From positions 1 through 64,000 of the forward strand of contig DKCJ01000006.1 in NCBI GenBank assembly GCA_002451465.1: DNA of 64,000 bases, read 5' to 3'. Positions 36,593 through 44,957 of the stretch are shown one piece after another. A program made the translations under genes and the position numbers. Under the pieces are notes generated by a model. The model worked only from the letters and a program-made list of their open reading frames with translations. It did not search any database and had not been told where the DNA came from. Within the stretch, counting starts at the first letter, position 1, and every line of letters begins with the position of its first letter. Source of the DNA: Caryophanales bacterium UBA6877. GTDB lineage: Bacteria; Bacillota_I; Bacilli_A; RFN20; CAG-826.

Positions 36593-37030
36593 TTATTTTC
36601 TCCTATTTTGTCTTGTATTTGTAATAAATCTATAAGCAAATACACTAATCATTGAATCAACCGGAACCGCAAAGGCAATTCCTTTTGCAGCTCGCGAAAC
36701 TTTAAATCTTTCTTTACAAATTTTTAAGTAATTATCAATTTCATCACTTTTTACTAGGCAAATTACTACATCTTTTTTATCTTCACCAATACCTAATATA
36801 TGCTTTAAATCATCAGTTGCAGTACCCTTACCATAAGAGAGAAAAGCACAACTTACTCCAAGTTCTTTAAAAGCGTCTAAAAAATAGTTGCCTTGATATT
36901 TATTAACAATAACAAACAATAATTTTAATGGTTTTATAAGATATTGTTCATCGTAAGCTTTATTTATGGTGCTTTTATTAACTTTAGAGGTATTAGATGC
37001 TTTTTTATCTTTAAATAATTTATTTTTCAT
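36593..37030 (-). CDS. PII-like regulatory protein, N-terminally extended
   Basis: 145 aa. The first about 33 residues are a Lys/Asn-rich extension. The rest has the PII-like layout: LLFVIVNKYQGNYFLDAFKELG, a loop with SYGKGTATDD, and the final strand AAKGIAFAVPV that parallels AFALPV in the neighbouring PII-like protein. It starts within the 3' end of the DUF1538 gene (11-nt overlap, GGAGG 5 nt upstream) and ends 1 nt before the second PII-like start. The two may form homo- or heterotrimers that gate the membrane protein. Confidence 0.7.
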   Translation of the reverse strand: MKNKLFKDKKASNTSKVNKSTINKAYDEQYLIKPLKLLFVIVNKYQGNYFLDAFKELGVSCAFLSYGKGTATDDLKHILGIGEDKKDVVICLVKSDEIDNYLKICKERFKVSRAAKGIAFAVPVDSMISVFAYRFITNTRQNRRK

Positions 37031-38573
37031 TATCTACCTCCATATTAAAATGAATGACTTGTAAATCATCAGAACTAAGTATATTTTTTCTCGCTTTACT
37101 ATAAATAATTGCAGTTCTTATAACGGCATATAATCCCATAAACTCAACAACGACAACTGGCATAACAGCAATCATCCCAATTACTCCAAATCCACTACTA
37201 TCATTATCAATTTGACTTGCTACACCTAAAACAAATGGCAAAACAAAAGAAGAGGCCATAAGTCCACTAGCAACTTGACCAGCATCGAACGCAATTGCTG
37301 TATAAATATCAGGTACAATCCATGATAACAAGAAAATAAAACTATATAGTGGAATAACTAAATATAATAAATTAATGGAATAAATAACACGAATAATTGA
37401 GATTAAAATAGCTAAGGAAACACCAATTGCTAAGGCAATTAACATCTTCTTTTTAGAAATAACGCCATTTGAAATTTCTTCAACTTGGGTAGATAAAATT
37501 TGAACACCAGGCTCCGCCATAACAATTGCTAGACCAAAGAGAACTGCTAAAACACAAATAATTGGAATATCTTGACTATTTTTTCCAAGCCCAACCCCAA
37601 TATTATTACTCACTGATATAAAACCAAAATTTGCCCCAGTAAGAAAAATAATTAAACCTACATAAGCAAAAATATATCCGACTAAAATCTTTAATAATTC
37701 GTTCTTTGGAAGTTTAATCATAATTGTTTGATAGATCATGAAAAATATAATAATTGGGAAAAAAGCAATACTAACTGATACAAAAGAATCAAATAATGTA
37801 TCTAAAAGAGCTTTTAAAGAAATATCACTTACAAAGTGTGGCGAATTAATTACAGGTTTTAAAAACAAACCTAAAAGCATAACACTTACCACTGGACCAA
37901 GAGAACACATAGCAGTAACACCAAATGAATCACTTGTTGAATCTTTACCACCATGAACACCAGCTATACCAACACCAAAAGCAATAAAAAATGGAACAGT
38001 TATTGGTCCAGTAACTACTGCACCACTATCAAATGATAAATCAATAATTGGACCATCTTTATCACCAAATAATGCAGCAATTCCAAAAACTATTAAATAA
38101 AAAAACATGTACCACATTTTGAGTGGCTTTTGAAACATAATTCTTATAAAACCTAAAACAAAAAACACTCCACATCCAACCCCAACGCAAATTTTAAATA
38201 TTATTGGATTTATTGAAGAATTAGGTACGTAAGAGGTAAGAACACTTACATCAGGTTCGGCTATTGCAATTAATGTGCCTAATAAAACCATTAAAACGAT
38301 AACCAACAACAAACTTTTTTGCTTAGCAAAACTTGCGCCTAAATACTTACCTGTTTCACCTAAGGCGTTATCAGCACCTATACTAAATAAACCCATTCCA
38401 ACCATTAAGGCAAGTGAAGACAATAAAAAAACTATATATATCTCGGTATTTAAAAAATTCTCTCCAAAATAATTGGTAAAAAACTGAATAAAAAATAAGC
38501 CAGTTACAATAAGTACAATTGGAATAACTGCTATAAAAGCGCCTAAGAATTTTTTAAATAACGTTTTAATCAT
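37020..38573 (-). CDS. DUF1538 family membrane protein (putative transporter)
   Basis: 517 aa with about 12-14 hydrophobic helices arranged as two repeats. Each repeat carries an Ala-Glu-Pro motif: IAEPDVSVL near residue 105 and MAEPGVQIL near 355, the feature of DUF1538. Such proteins are found beside PII-like genes, as here, and are thought to be transporters of unknown substrate. Start ATG 38573, 1 nt after the pseudouridine synthase stop, with GGAG 8 nt upstream. Confidence 0.8.
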   Translation of the reverse strand: MIKTLFKKFLGAFIAVIPIVLIVTGLFFIQFFTNYFGENFLNTEIYIVFLLSSLALMVGMGLFSIGADNALGETGKYLGASFAKQKSLLLVIVLMVLLGTLIAIAEPDVSVLTSYVPNSSINPIIFKICVGVGCGVFFVLGFIRIMFQKPLKMWYMFFYLIVFGIAALFGDKDGPIIDLSFDSGAVVTGPITVPFFIAFGVGIAGVHGGKDSTSDSFGVTAMCSLGPVVSVMLLGLFLKPVINSPHFVSDISLKALLDTLFDSFVSVSIAFFPIIIFFMIYQTIMIKLPKNELLKILVGYIFAYVGLIIFLTGANFGFISVSNNIGVGLGKNSQDIPIICVLAVLFGLAIVMAEPGVQILSTQVEEISNGVISKKKMLIALAIGVSLAILISIIRVIYSINLLYLVIPLYSFIFLLSWIVPDIYTAIAFDAGQVASGLMASSFVLPFVLGVASQIDNDSSGFGVIGMIAVMPVVVVEFMGLYAVIRTAIIYSKARKNILSSDDLQVIHFNMEVDNEK

Positions 38574-38574
38574 T

Positions 38575-39591
38575 TTATTTCTCCATTAATCTTAAAAATT
38601 CTTTTGGAGTAGGAGCATCAAATTTATATATTTTCCCAGTAATTGGATGTTTAAAAGATAATTCGTAGGCATGTAAACATAACCTGTTTATTGGATTTTC
38701 TGGTTCACCATACTTATCATCACCTAAAACGTAATGACCAAGACTACCTAAAGTAACACGAATTTGATTTTTTCTTCCGGTTTTAATATTGACATCAAGT
38801 AAACTATATTTTTTATTTTCTTTTAAGACTTTATAAGAAGTAATTGCTCTATAAGCACCTTCTCCACCATGTTTAACAACATACATTAAGTCTAATTTAT
38901 TTTTTCTTAAATAATTAACAATTGTTTTTTCTTTCTCTTCCATATGCCCTTCAACAATTGCAAAATATCCTCTTTTAATAACCAAATCGTTCCAATTATC
39001 CATTAATAAATCACGTATTTTTTCGTTTTTACAAAACATTAAAACACCACTAGTTTCTTTATCAATACGATGCACTAAATAAATTCTATTATGTTTATCT
39101 TTTGCTTGGACATAATCCATAACCATTCTAATTGCGGTGCTATTTTTTTCAGTATCACTAGGAATTGAAAGCAATCCATAAGGTTTATTGATAACCAAAA
39201 ACTCATTATCCTCATAAATAATAGGTATATTTTTACGATTTTTTGTTTTTATAGGATTTTTTGAAATAATCAAAGTATCGCCTTTTGATAATTCAAAATC
39301 AAATTGAGAAACTGGCGCCCCATCAATTGAAATAACGTGGTGCGACAATAAAGCTTTAGCGTTACTTCTTGAAAAATGAAGATCATCAATTAAATAATCT
39401 AAAAGTAAAGAATTATGTTTAACAACATATTCTTTATAATCTAGTCTTTTGACTTTTTTGGTTTTTTCATCATCAAAAGAAACCTTAGTTTTTTCTTTTA
39501 TTTCTTTTCTATTTTCTTTAAAAGTCTTTAACTGTCTTCTATTTTTTTCTTTATTTTCTCTTTTAAAATTTGTTCTACTATTTCTTTTCAT
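38575..39591 (-). CDS. RluA-family pseudouridine synthase with S4 domain
   Basis: 338 aa. Lys/Arg-rich N-terminus (1-50), S4 RNA-binding domain (about 62-110), then the catalytic domain with HRIDKETSGVLMF, whose Asp is the catalytic residue, plus KTGRKNQIRV and LHAYELSF. It isomerises uridine in 23S rRNA or tRNA; the exact site is uncertain. It overlaps pyrG by 14 nt without a clear ribosome binding site, so translation is probably coupled. The basic N-terminal extension is longer than usual. Confidence 0.87.
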   Translation of the reverse strand: MKRNSRTNFKRENKEKNRRQLKTFKENRKEIKEKTKVSFDDEKTKKVKRLDYKEYVVKHNSLLLDYLIDDLHFSRSNAKALLSHHVISIDGAPVSQFDFELSKGDTLIISKNPIKTKNRKNIPIIYEDNEFLVINKPYGLLSIPSDTEKNSTAIRMVMDYVQAKDKHNRIYLVHRIDKETSGVLMFCKNEKIRDLLMDNWNDLVIKRGYFAIVEGHMEEKEKTIVNYLRKNKLDLMYVVKHGGEGAYRAITSYKVLKENKKYSLLDVNIKTGRKNQIRVTLGSLGHYVLGDDKYGEPENPINRLCLHAYELSFKHPITGKIYKFDAPTPKEFLRLMEK

Positions 39592-41206
39592 GGTTTTTTA
39601 AGGAAGCTTTTATAAATCCATAAAACAATGGATTTGGTGAAAGTGGTCGAGAAGTAAATTCGGGATGAAATTGAGAAGCCATGAAAAATGGATGGTCTTC
39701 TAATTCAATAATTTCACAAAGTCCAGTTTGAGGATTTCTACCACTAAATATTACACTATTTTCTTTAAATGAATCTATATAAAGATTATTAAATTCATAT
39801 CTATGTCGGTGTCTTTCTCTAATAAGAGGTTTTTTATACAATTCATAAGCCTTGGTATTCTTTAAAACTTCACAGTCATATTCACCAAGTCGCATCGTTC
39901 CTCCAAGATTTATTCCCTTATATTGATTTGGTAAGTAATCTATAATTTTATGAGTTGTTTTAGGATCAAATTCGGTTGAATTTGCATCACTAAAATGTAA
40001 AACATCACGTGCTATTTCAATTAAAGCAACTTGCATACCAAGACATATTCCTAAAAACGGAACGTTATTTTCTCTAGCATATTTAATTGCTACAATCATC
40101 CCATCAATTCCCCGTTTTCCAAATCCTCCAGGAACAATAATACCATCGACATTTTTTAAAGTATCATCTACATTTTCATTAGTTAATTTTGCACTATCAA
40201 CCCAAACAATATTTATTTTTCTATTTAATGCGTAACCTGCGTGTCTTAAAGCTTCAACAACTGATAAATAGGCATCATGAAGTTGGGTATATTTACCAAC
40301 AAGAGCAATATCTATTGACTCGGTAATATGTTGGATTTTATGTACAAAATGACGCCAATCATCCATATCAGAAACATCTTTACAATTTAATCTTAGATGT
40401 TTTACAATCAAATCATCTAAATGCTGTTTCTCCAAATTTAGTGGCACTTCATATATGTATTTACAATCCTTAACAGTAATAACAGCATCATCATTTACAT
40501 TACAAAAAAGTGCGACCTTTTTTGTTGTTTCTTTATCTAAATCTTCACTTGTTCTTAATAAAATTGCATCGGGATTAATGCCTAATCCAGTGAGTTCTTT
40601 TACACTATGTTGAGTAGGCTTAGTTTTTGGTTCCATTGATGTATAAAGAAATGGAACCAAAGTATTATGCATATAAAAAGTGTTTTCATAGCCTAAATCT
40701 CTTCTAAGTTGTCTTATAGCTTCTAAAAATGGAAGAGATTCAATATCGCCAACGGTTCCACCAATTTCGCAAATACAAACATCTGTTTTTTCTTTGGCAT
40801 CAAATGCTTTTAAAATTCTATCTTTTATTTCGTTAGTTATATGAGGAATAATTTGGATTGTTTTCCCTAAATATTCACCCTTTCGTTCTTTTTCAATAAC
40901 TGCACTATATATTTTTCCACTCGTTACACTAGATTCTTTAGTTAAAGAAGTATTAATTAATCTTTCATAATGTCCTAAATCAAGATCCGTTTCAGCTCCA
41001 TCTTTAGTAACATAAACTTCGCCATGTTGTAAAGGAGACATTGTGCCAGGATCTACATTTAAATATGGATCAAGTTTAATTGAAAAAACATTTAATCCCC
41101 TTCTTTTTAATAATCTACCAATACTTGCAGCACTAACGCCTTTACCAAGTCCACTAACAACACCACCTGTAACGAATATAAACTTTCTTTCTTTTTTATT
41201 ATCCAT
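39578..41206 (-). CDS. pyrG: CTP synthase
   Basis: 542 aa from the ATG at 41206, with AGGTGGG 7 nt upstream; a GTG four codons earlier lies in that site. It converts UTP to CTP with glutamine. N-terminal amidoligase (FVTGGVVSGLGKG P-loop, CEIGGTVGDIES) and C-terminal class I glutamine amidotransferase with GICLGMQ (nucleophile Cys) and QFHPEF. Upstream on the same strand a leader of about 95 nt contains GGGCAACCC, but no convincing attenuator. Confidence 0.95.
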   Translation of the reverse strand: MDNKKERKFIFVTGGVVSGLGKGVSAASIGRLLKRRGLNVFSIKLDPYLNVDPGTMSPLQHGEVYVTKDGAETDLDLGHYERLINTSLTKESSVTSGKIYSAVIEKERKGEYLGKTIQIIPHITNEIKDRILKAFDAKEKTDVCICEIGGTVGDIESLPFLEAIRQLRRDLGYENTFYMHNTLVPFLYTSMEPKTKPTQHSVKELTGLGINPDAILLRTSEDLDKETTKKVALFCNVNDDAVITVKDCKYIYEVPLNLEKQHLDDLIVKHLRLNCKDVSDMDDWRHFVHKIQHITESIDIALVGKYTQLHDAYLSVVEALRHAGYALNRKINIVWVDSAKLTNENVDDTLKNVDGIIVPGGFGKRGIDGMIVAIKYARENNVPFLGICLGMQVALIEIARDVLHFSDANSTEFDPKTTHKIIDYLPNQYKGINLGGTMRLGEYDCEVLKNTKAYELYKKPLIRERHRHRYEFNNLYIDSFKENSVIFSGRNPQTGLCEIIELEDHPFFMASQFHPEFTSRPLSPNPLFYGFIKASLKNHEKK

Positions 41207-41302
41207 ATATATACCCACCTAAAACAATATAAAACACATAGGGTTGCCCTTTTAATTCTATTACAAAATTATAATTCTATCATCCTAAAAGATTGCTAAA
41301 AT

Positions 41303-42256
41303 TTATTTAAAAGCTATTGATGCTGCTCCAATAATTCCAGAATCATTTTTAAGAGTTGCAATTAAAACATCAACTTTTGGTGTAGCTTTATAGCCATAAT
41401 GATTATCTTTAAGATATTTTTCAACTTTATTTTTAAGGTAATCACCTTGATTGCTAACTCCGCCACCTAATATTATTGCTTGTGGTCTAAAAATATTACA
41501 AATATTTAATAAGCCTTCACCCAAATACATTATATATTTATCAATAACTTCATTAGCGGTTTTATCACCTTTTTTAGCACATTCAAAACTTGTTGATCCA
41601 TCAACATTATTAATATCATTATGACAATATTCCCACATTAAAGAATCTTTATCATTTAACATCGCTTCTTTTGTAAATTTTAATAAAGCTGTAGCACTTG
41701 CGTATCTTTCAAAACATCCTTTTCTTCCGCAATTACATTGATCACCATTTACAACAATAACCATGTGACCAATTTCGCCACCTCTTCCTTCATAACCTTC
41801 AAATAATTTATTATCAATAACAATTCCGCCACCAATTCCTGTACCAAGAGTTACAAAGACTACATCTTTATAATTTTTCCCAGCACCAAACTTTTGCTCA
41901 GCTAAAGCGGCAGCATTAGCATCGTTCGTTAAATAAATTGGAATATTTAAATCATTTAAATATTCTTTTAAATGGACATCATTAAAATGAAGATTTGTAG
42001 CGTAATCTATAATTCCTAATTTATTATTAACTACACCTGGTATACCAAATCCAATTCCATCAATTTCGTATCCATTATTATGTGCAAAATTAATTAAGGA
42101 AACTAAGAGATTTTTAGTATCCTTTAAAAATAAAGTAGCACCATTTCGACAATCAGTTTTTACAACTTCTTTATGAACTATTTTTCCATCTTTAGTAACA
42201 ATGCCACCTTTAACAGACATTCCACCAACATCAACTCCAATATACGCTTTTTCCAT
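41303..42256 (-). CDS. ROK family glucokinase/sugar kinase
   Basis: 317 aa from the ATG at 42256 (GGAGG 8 nt upstream). ATP site DVGGMSVKGGIV, GTGIGGGIVID, and the zinc-binding CNCGRKGCFE motif characteristic of ROK proteins. EGRGGEIGHM carries the catalytic region. No DNA-binding domain, so it is a kinase and not a repressor. Likely phosphorylates glucose or a related hexose in the cytoplasm. A TATAAT lies at 42290-42285. Confidence 0.9.
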   Translation of the reverse strand: MEKAYIGVDVGGMSVKGGIVTKDGKIVHKEVVKTDCRNGATLFLKDTKNLLVSLINFAHNNGYEIDGIGFGIPGVVNNKLGIIDYATNLHFNDVHLKEYLNDLNIPIYLTNDANAAALAEQKFGAGKNYKDVVFVTLGTGIGGGIVIDNKLFEGYEGRGGEIGHMVIVVNGDQCNCGRKGCFERYASATALLKFTKEAMLNDKDSLMWEYCHNDINNVDGSTSFECAKKGDKTANEVIDKYIMYLGEGLLNICNIFRPQAIILGGGVSNQGDYLKNKVEKYLKDNHYGYKATPKVDVLIATLKNDSGIIGAASIAFK

Positions 42257-42284
42257 AAAACGCACCTCCATATTAAGTCTAAAT

Positions 42285-42290
42285 ATTATA
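42285..42290 (-). promoter_or_regulatory. -10 box upstream of ROK kinase
   Basis: Perfect TATAAT on the minus strand, 28 nt before the ROK kinase start and just upstream of its ribosome binding site. Confidence 0.5.
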
Positions 42291-42303
42291 AATTAATTAA
42301 AAA

Positions 42304-42774
42304 CTATCGATGACAATTAGATAAATTTTCTTTTTTGTCTTTTTCAATTGCTTTTTTAAATCGATATAAAAGATAGAAAACAACAACAAAAATCCCACAT
42401 AACAATATTGAACAAACAAAATTTGTCCAATCAAACCAAGTAAGTGTTTCTAAACTAGTTCCTTTAATCGCGCCATAAATAAGAATTGCTAAAATAAATA
42501 TTTCGGCCAAAAATATGATGCCAATTAATAATGCATAAACAAGTGAAATGACATTTATAACATCCTTTTTAAATTTAATGTATAAAAACGCAATTAAAAG
42601 AGAAAAAACTTCCAAGGAAAATACAACTATTTCAAAAAAATGCCCATATAATTCAGAGTTTGTTTGAGAAGATTTAAAACTTATTCCAGTATAAATAATT
42701 CCAACAACTCCCCATATAGTTAATAAAAACGAACAAACAAATAAAATCCTTTTTAATATAATTTCTTTTCCCAT
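42304..42774 (-). CDS. Four-helix membrane protein, function unknown
   Basis: 156 aa with four hydrophobic helices (about 8-28, 46-66, 75-100, 118-142), short loops, and a Lys-rich cytoplasmic tail. No recognised motif. No ribosome binding site is seen; TAAAAT lies 5 nt before the ATG. Located between the mntP-type gene and the ROK kinase, all on the minus strand. Confidence 0.55.
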   Translation of the reverse strand: MGKEIILKRILFVCSFLLTIWGVVGIIYTGISFKSSQTNSELYGHFFEIVVFSLEVFSLLIAFLYIKFKKDVINVISLVYALLIGIIFLAEIFILAILIYGAIKGTSLETLTWFDWTNFVCSILLCGIFVVVFYLLYRFKKAIEKDKKENLSNCHR

Positions 42775-42817
42775 AAAATATTTTATAAAATTCTCAACTT
42801 TCTAAATACAATAAATA

Positions 42818-43396
42818 TTATATCAAACCTTGTATTAAAAACTTAATAGCTAATAAAATAAAAATAGTACCGGCAATAAATGGAGCATATTTTTCAACTT
42901 TACTACCTATCTTTTTTCCTAAAAAAATTGTTAAAAGCGAAAGAGAAAATGTAATTATACTTATGATAATAAAAGTTAAATAAGGATATAAGCGGTCATT
43001 AGCAGATAAAAAAGTTAATCCAATTGTCAAAGCATCAATTGAGGTAGCAATACTTTGGACAAATATTTCAAGAATTGATAAAGTTTTTTCTCTATTAGTT
43101 ACTTCTTTATCTTTTCTGCGTCTTTCAATAATTGCTTCAATAATCGATTTAATTCCTAATATAAATAAGATTGCAAAAGAAATATAAGGTATATATTTCT
43201 CGATATATTTATTTATAAATGAACCAAGAATATAGCCAATTAATGGCATTATTCCTTGCATAAAACCAAATAAAAAAGCAATAAAGAAAACTTTTCTTTT
43301 CTTCATATTACTTTCTATAATTCCATCATTTGCACCAACACACATGCAATCAATAGACATAGCAAAACCTAATAAAACACTATAAAGATAATTCAT
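42818..43396 (-). CDS. mntP: MntP-type manganese efflux pump
   Basis: 192 aa with six helices. Two internal repeats carry the conserved acidic residues: FAMSIDCMCVG near the N-terminus and SIATSIDALTIGLTF in the middle. GFMQGIMPLIGYILGSF is the second MntP hallmark. MntP exports Mn2+. Unlike many homologues there is no yybP-ykoY leader here. The gene follows a membrane-anchored XRE regulator by 14 nt and has no ribosome binding site, so it is probably coupled to it. Confidence 0.85.
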   Translation of the reverse strand: MNYLYSVLLGFAMSIDCMCVGANDGIIESNMKKRKVFFIAFLFGFMQGIMPLIGYILGSFINKYIEKYIPYISFAILFILGIKSIIEAIIERRRKDKEVTNREKTLSILEIFVQSIATSIDALTIGLTFLSANDRLYPYLTFIIISIITFSLSLLTIFLGKKIGSKVEKYAPFIAGTIFILLAIKFLIQGLI

Positions 43397-43410
43397 AAAT
43401 TTAATTTTAA

Positions 43411-44049
43411 CTATTTCTTTTCGGTTTTATTTTTTTCTTTCATTTTCTTTCTATGTGAAACAAATTCGATATAAGGAAAAACATATATACCTAACGTAAA
43501 TAAAAAGGCAATCAAAAAGACAAACGTTGGTTTATATTGTTCAAAGAAAAAATATAATGCAAAAGCAAAAGACCATACAAGTAAAACTAATAAGATTCTA
43601 TCAAACTTAGATTTACCTAAAATAAAATTAACTATAAGTAAAGTTAATGGGATAAATGGAACAATAAATAAATATGGGGCAAAACTATGAATAGTTTTAT
43701 ATAAATCAGCAAAACTTATTAAACTAGCTTCAGCAGTTATAATAATCGCAGTTATAAAAATTAAAACGGCAATTATTTTAATTTTTATTTCACGCTTTTT
43801 AATTTCATTATCAATTTCTTTATTTAAATCATCATCATTTTCGTGTTCCTCAAAAAGATAAGAAACAGGTACATTAAAAAGATCTGCAATTTTTTTAAGC
43901 ATTTCTGCATCAGGCAAGGAATCGCCTCTTTCCCATTTAGAAACAGCTTTATTGCTATAAAATAATTTATCTGCTAATTCACTTTGAGTTAATTTATTCT
44001 TTTTTCTTAAATAAGTTATGTTTTTTGAAATTATATCTCTTACATTCAT
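43411..44049 (-). CDS. XRE-family transcriptional regulator with membrane domain
   Basis: 212 aa. An N-terminal Cro/C1-type helix-turn-helix (about 6-62; KLTQSELADKLFYSNKAVSKWERG) is followed by a short acidic linker and four hydrophobic helices (about 93-112, 119-140, 150-168, 172-192). This architecture suggests a DNA-binding protein tethered to the membrane, perhaps sensing a ligand at or across it. Directly upstream of mntP. TATAAT sits 6 nt before the ATG with no ribosome binding site, so the transcript is probably leaderless. Confidence 0.85.
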   Translation of the reverse strand: MNVRDIISKNITYLRKKNKLTQSELADKLFYSNKAVSKWERGDSLPDAEMLKKIADLFNVPVSYLFEEHENDDDLNKEIDNEIKKREIKIKIIAVLIFITAIIITAEASLISFADLYKTIHSFAPYLFIVPFIPLTLLIVNFILGKSKFDRILLVLLVWSFAFALYFFFEQYKPTFVFLIAFLFTLGIYVFPYIEFVSHRKKMKEKNKTEKK

Positions 44050-44055
44050 AATTCA

Positions 44056-44061
44056 ATTATA
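44056..44061 (-). promoter_or_regulatory. -10 box directly before the XRE/mntP operon
   Basis: Perfect TATAAT on the minus strand followed by six bases and then the ATG. It overlaps the end of the preceding terminator's T-rich tract. Confidence 0.5.
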
Positions 44062-44100
44062 AAATAAAAACATCCAATTTTTAAACAAAAATTGGATGCA
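44062..44100 (-). terminator. Terminator after DUF308 gene
   Basis: CATCCAATTTTT/AAAATTGGATG stem with a GTTTA-type loop, followed by TTTTTATTTT on the minus strand. It lies just after the DUF308 stop at 44122. Confidence 0.8.
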
Positions 44101-44121
44101 ATTTTATCGATATTTTAAAAT

Positions 44122-44739
44122 TTATTTCTCCTTATATTCTTCAACTACTTCTGATTCTTTAACAGACCCAAAATCTGTAAATTTTTTAGCATGATAGCTA
44201 ACATATAAAGCAAAACAAAGTTGAGTAATACCAGAAAATAAAAGAATTAGACCAAGCAAAACAAACAAAACGCCAACAACATTATTGTCTGTTGCATAAT
44301 GAACAACCACAATTGATGTACCTATTGTTGCAGCAATAGCACCAAATACTAATTGTAAAATTTGTATAACACCATTTCCTTTAAAAACAAAAGTTTTAAT
44401 TGCAACTGAAATTAAAATTAAACCAATTCCAATTAAACCAACGCCAATTACTAATGGTAAAATTTCAACAAGAATTAATGGATCAACAAATAAACCAACA
44501 GATATAACTAGCAAAATTAAACCAGACAAAAAATCACCACTTAATAATGGCAAAGAAAAAACAATCGATGAAACAATCAATAATAAAGCATTGATTAATA
44601 AATAAGTTCCAACAATATAGCCAATTGCGCTATATAAATTTTTGCTGCTATTAAAGCAAATTACTAAAATCCCAAGTAAAATTAATAAAACACTTTCAAC
44701 ATATTCAGTCCACTTCCACTTTTTAAATAGTCTTTTCAT
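44122..44739 (-). CDS. DUF308/HdeD family membrane protein
   Basis: 205 aa from the ATG at 44739 (GGGAG 9 nt upstream); a longer frame from 44781 lacks a site. Six hydrophobic helices in pairs, with the repeated pattern ILLGILVICF, LILLVISVGLFVDP, IGVGLIGIGLILI typical of the DUF308 (HdeD-like) fold. The C-terminal tail is acidic and Lys-rich. Function in Bacillota is unknown; E. coli HdeD relates to acid resistance. It has its own terminator. Confidence 0.7.
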   Translation of the reverse strand: MKRLFKKWKWTEYVESVLLILLGILVICFNSSKNLYSAIGYIVGTYLLINALLLIVSSIVFSLPLLSGDFLSGLILLVISVGLFVDPLILVEILPLVIGVGLIGIGLILISVAIKTFVFKGNGVIQILQLVFGAIAATIGTSIVVVHYATDNNVVGVLFVLLGLILLFSGITQLCFALYVSYHAKKFTDFGSVKESEVVEEYKEK

Positions 44740-44877
44740 AAAATATATCTCCCTATGTTTTTTATTATAAATAATGTTCAATTTATTTCTATCTATAAAA
44801 AATAGAAATAAAAAAATAATGCTTTTTTAAACATTAATTTATGGCTTATTAGATAATTAGCATTGTTCTAATTAAAG

Positions 44878-44949
44878 ACTACAGTTAGGAGCTACCAACA
44901 TCCCCTCGTGATGGTAGCTTTTAACTATAGCCTAATTTTTAGGCTATAG
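44878..44949. other. Structured intergenic region downstream of DUF2130
   Basis: Two strong inverted repeats lie between the DUF2130 stop and the DUF308 gene. One is a perfect 11-bp stem with a 3-nt loop (CTATAGCCTAA/TTAGGCTATAG, 44925-44949). The other is AGCTACCA/TGGTAGCT (44890-44919) extended by AGTTA/TAACT (44883-44926) around a C-rich loop. The two structures share two bases, so only one can be complete at a time. Neither is followed by a strong T run on the minus strand, so this is not an ordinary terminator. The remainder of 44740-44957 is AT-rich and holds the DUF308 promoter region. Confidence 0.5.
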
Positions 44950-44957
44950 AACAAATA

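Noticed and set aside
41207..41302. pyrG attenuator like the Bacillus GGGC reiterative-initiation system
   Set aside because: A GGGCAACCC hairpin exists, but it is too small, has no T run, and the predicted start is not at the GGGC.
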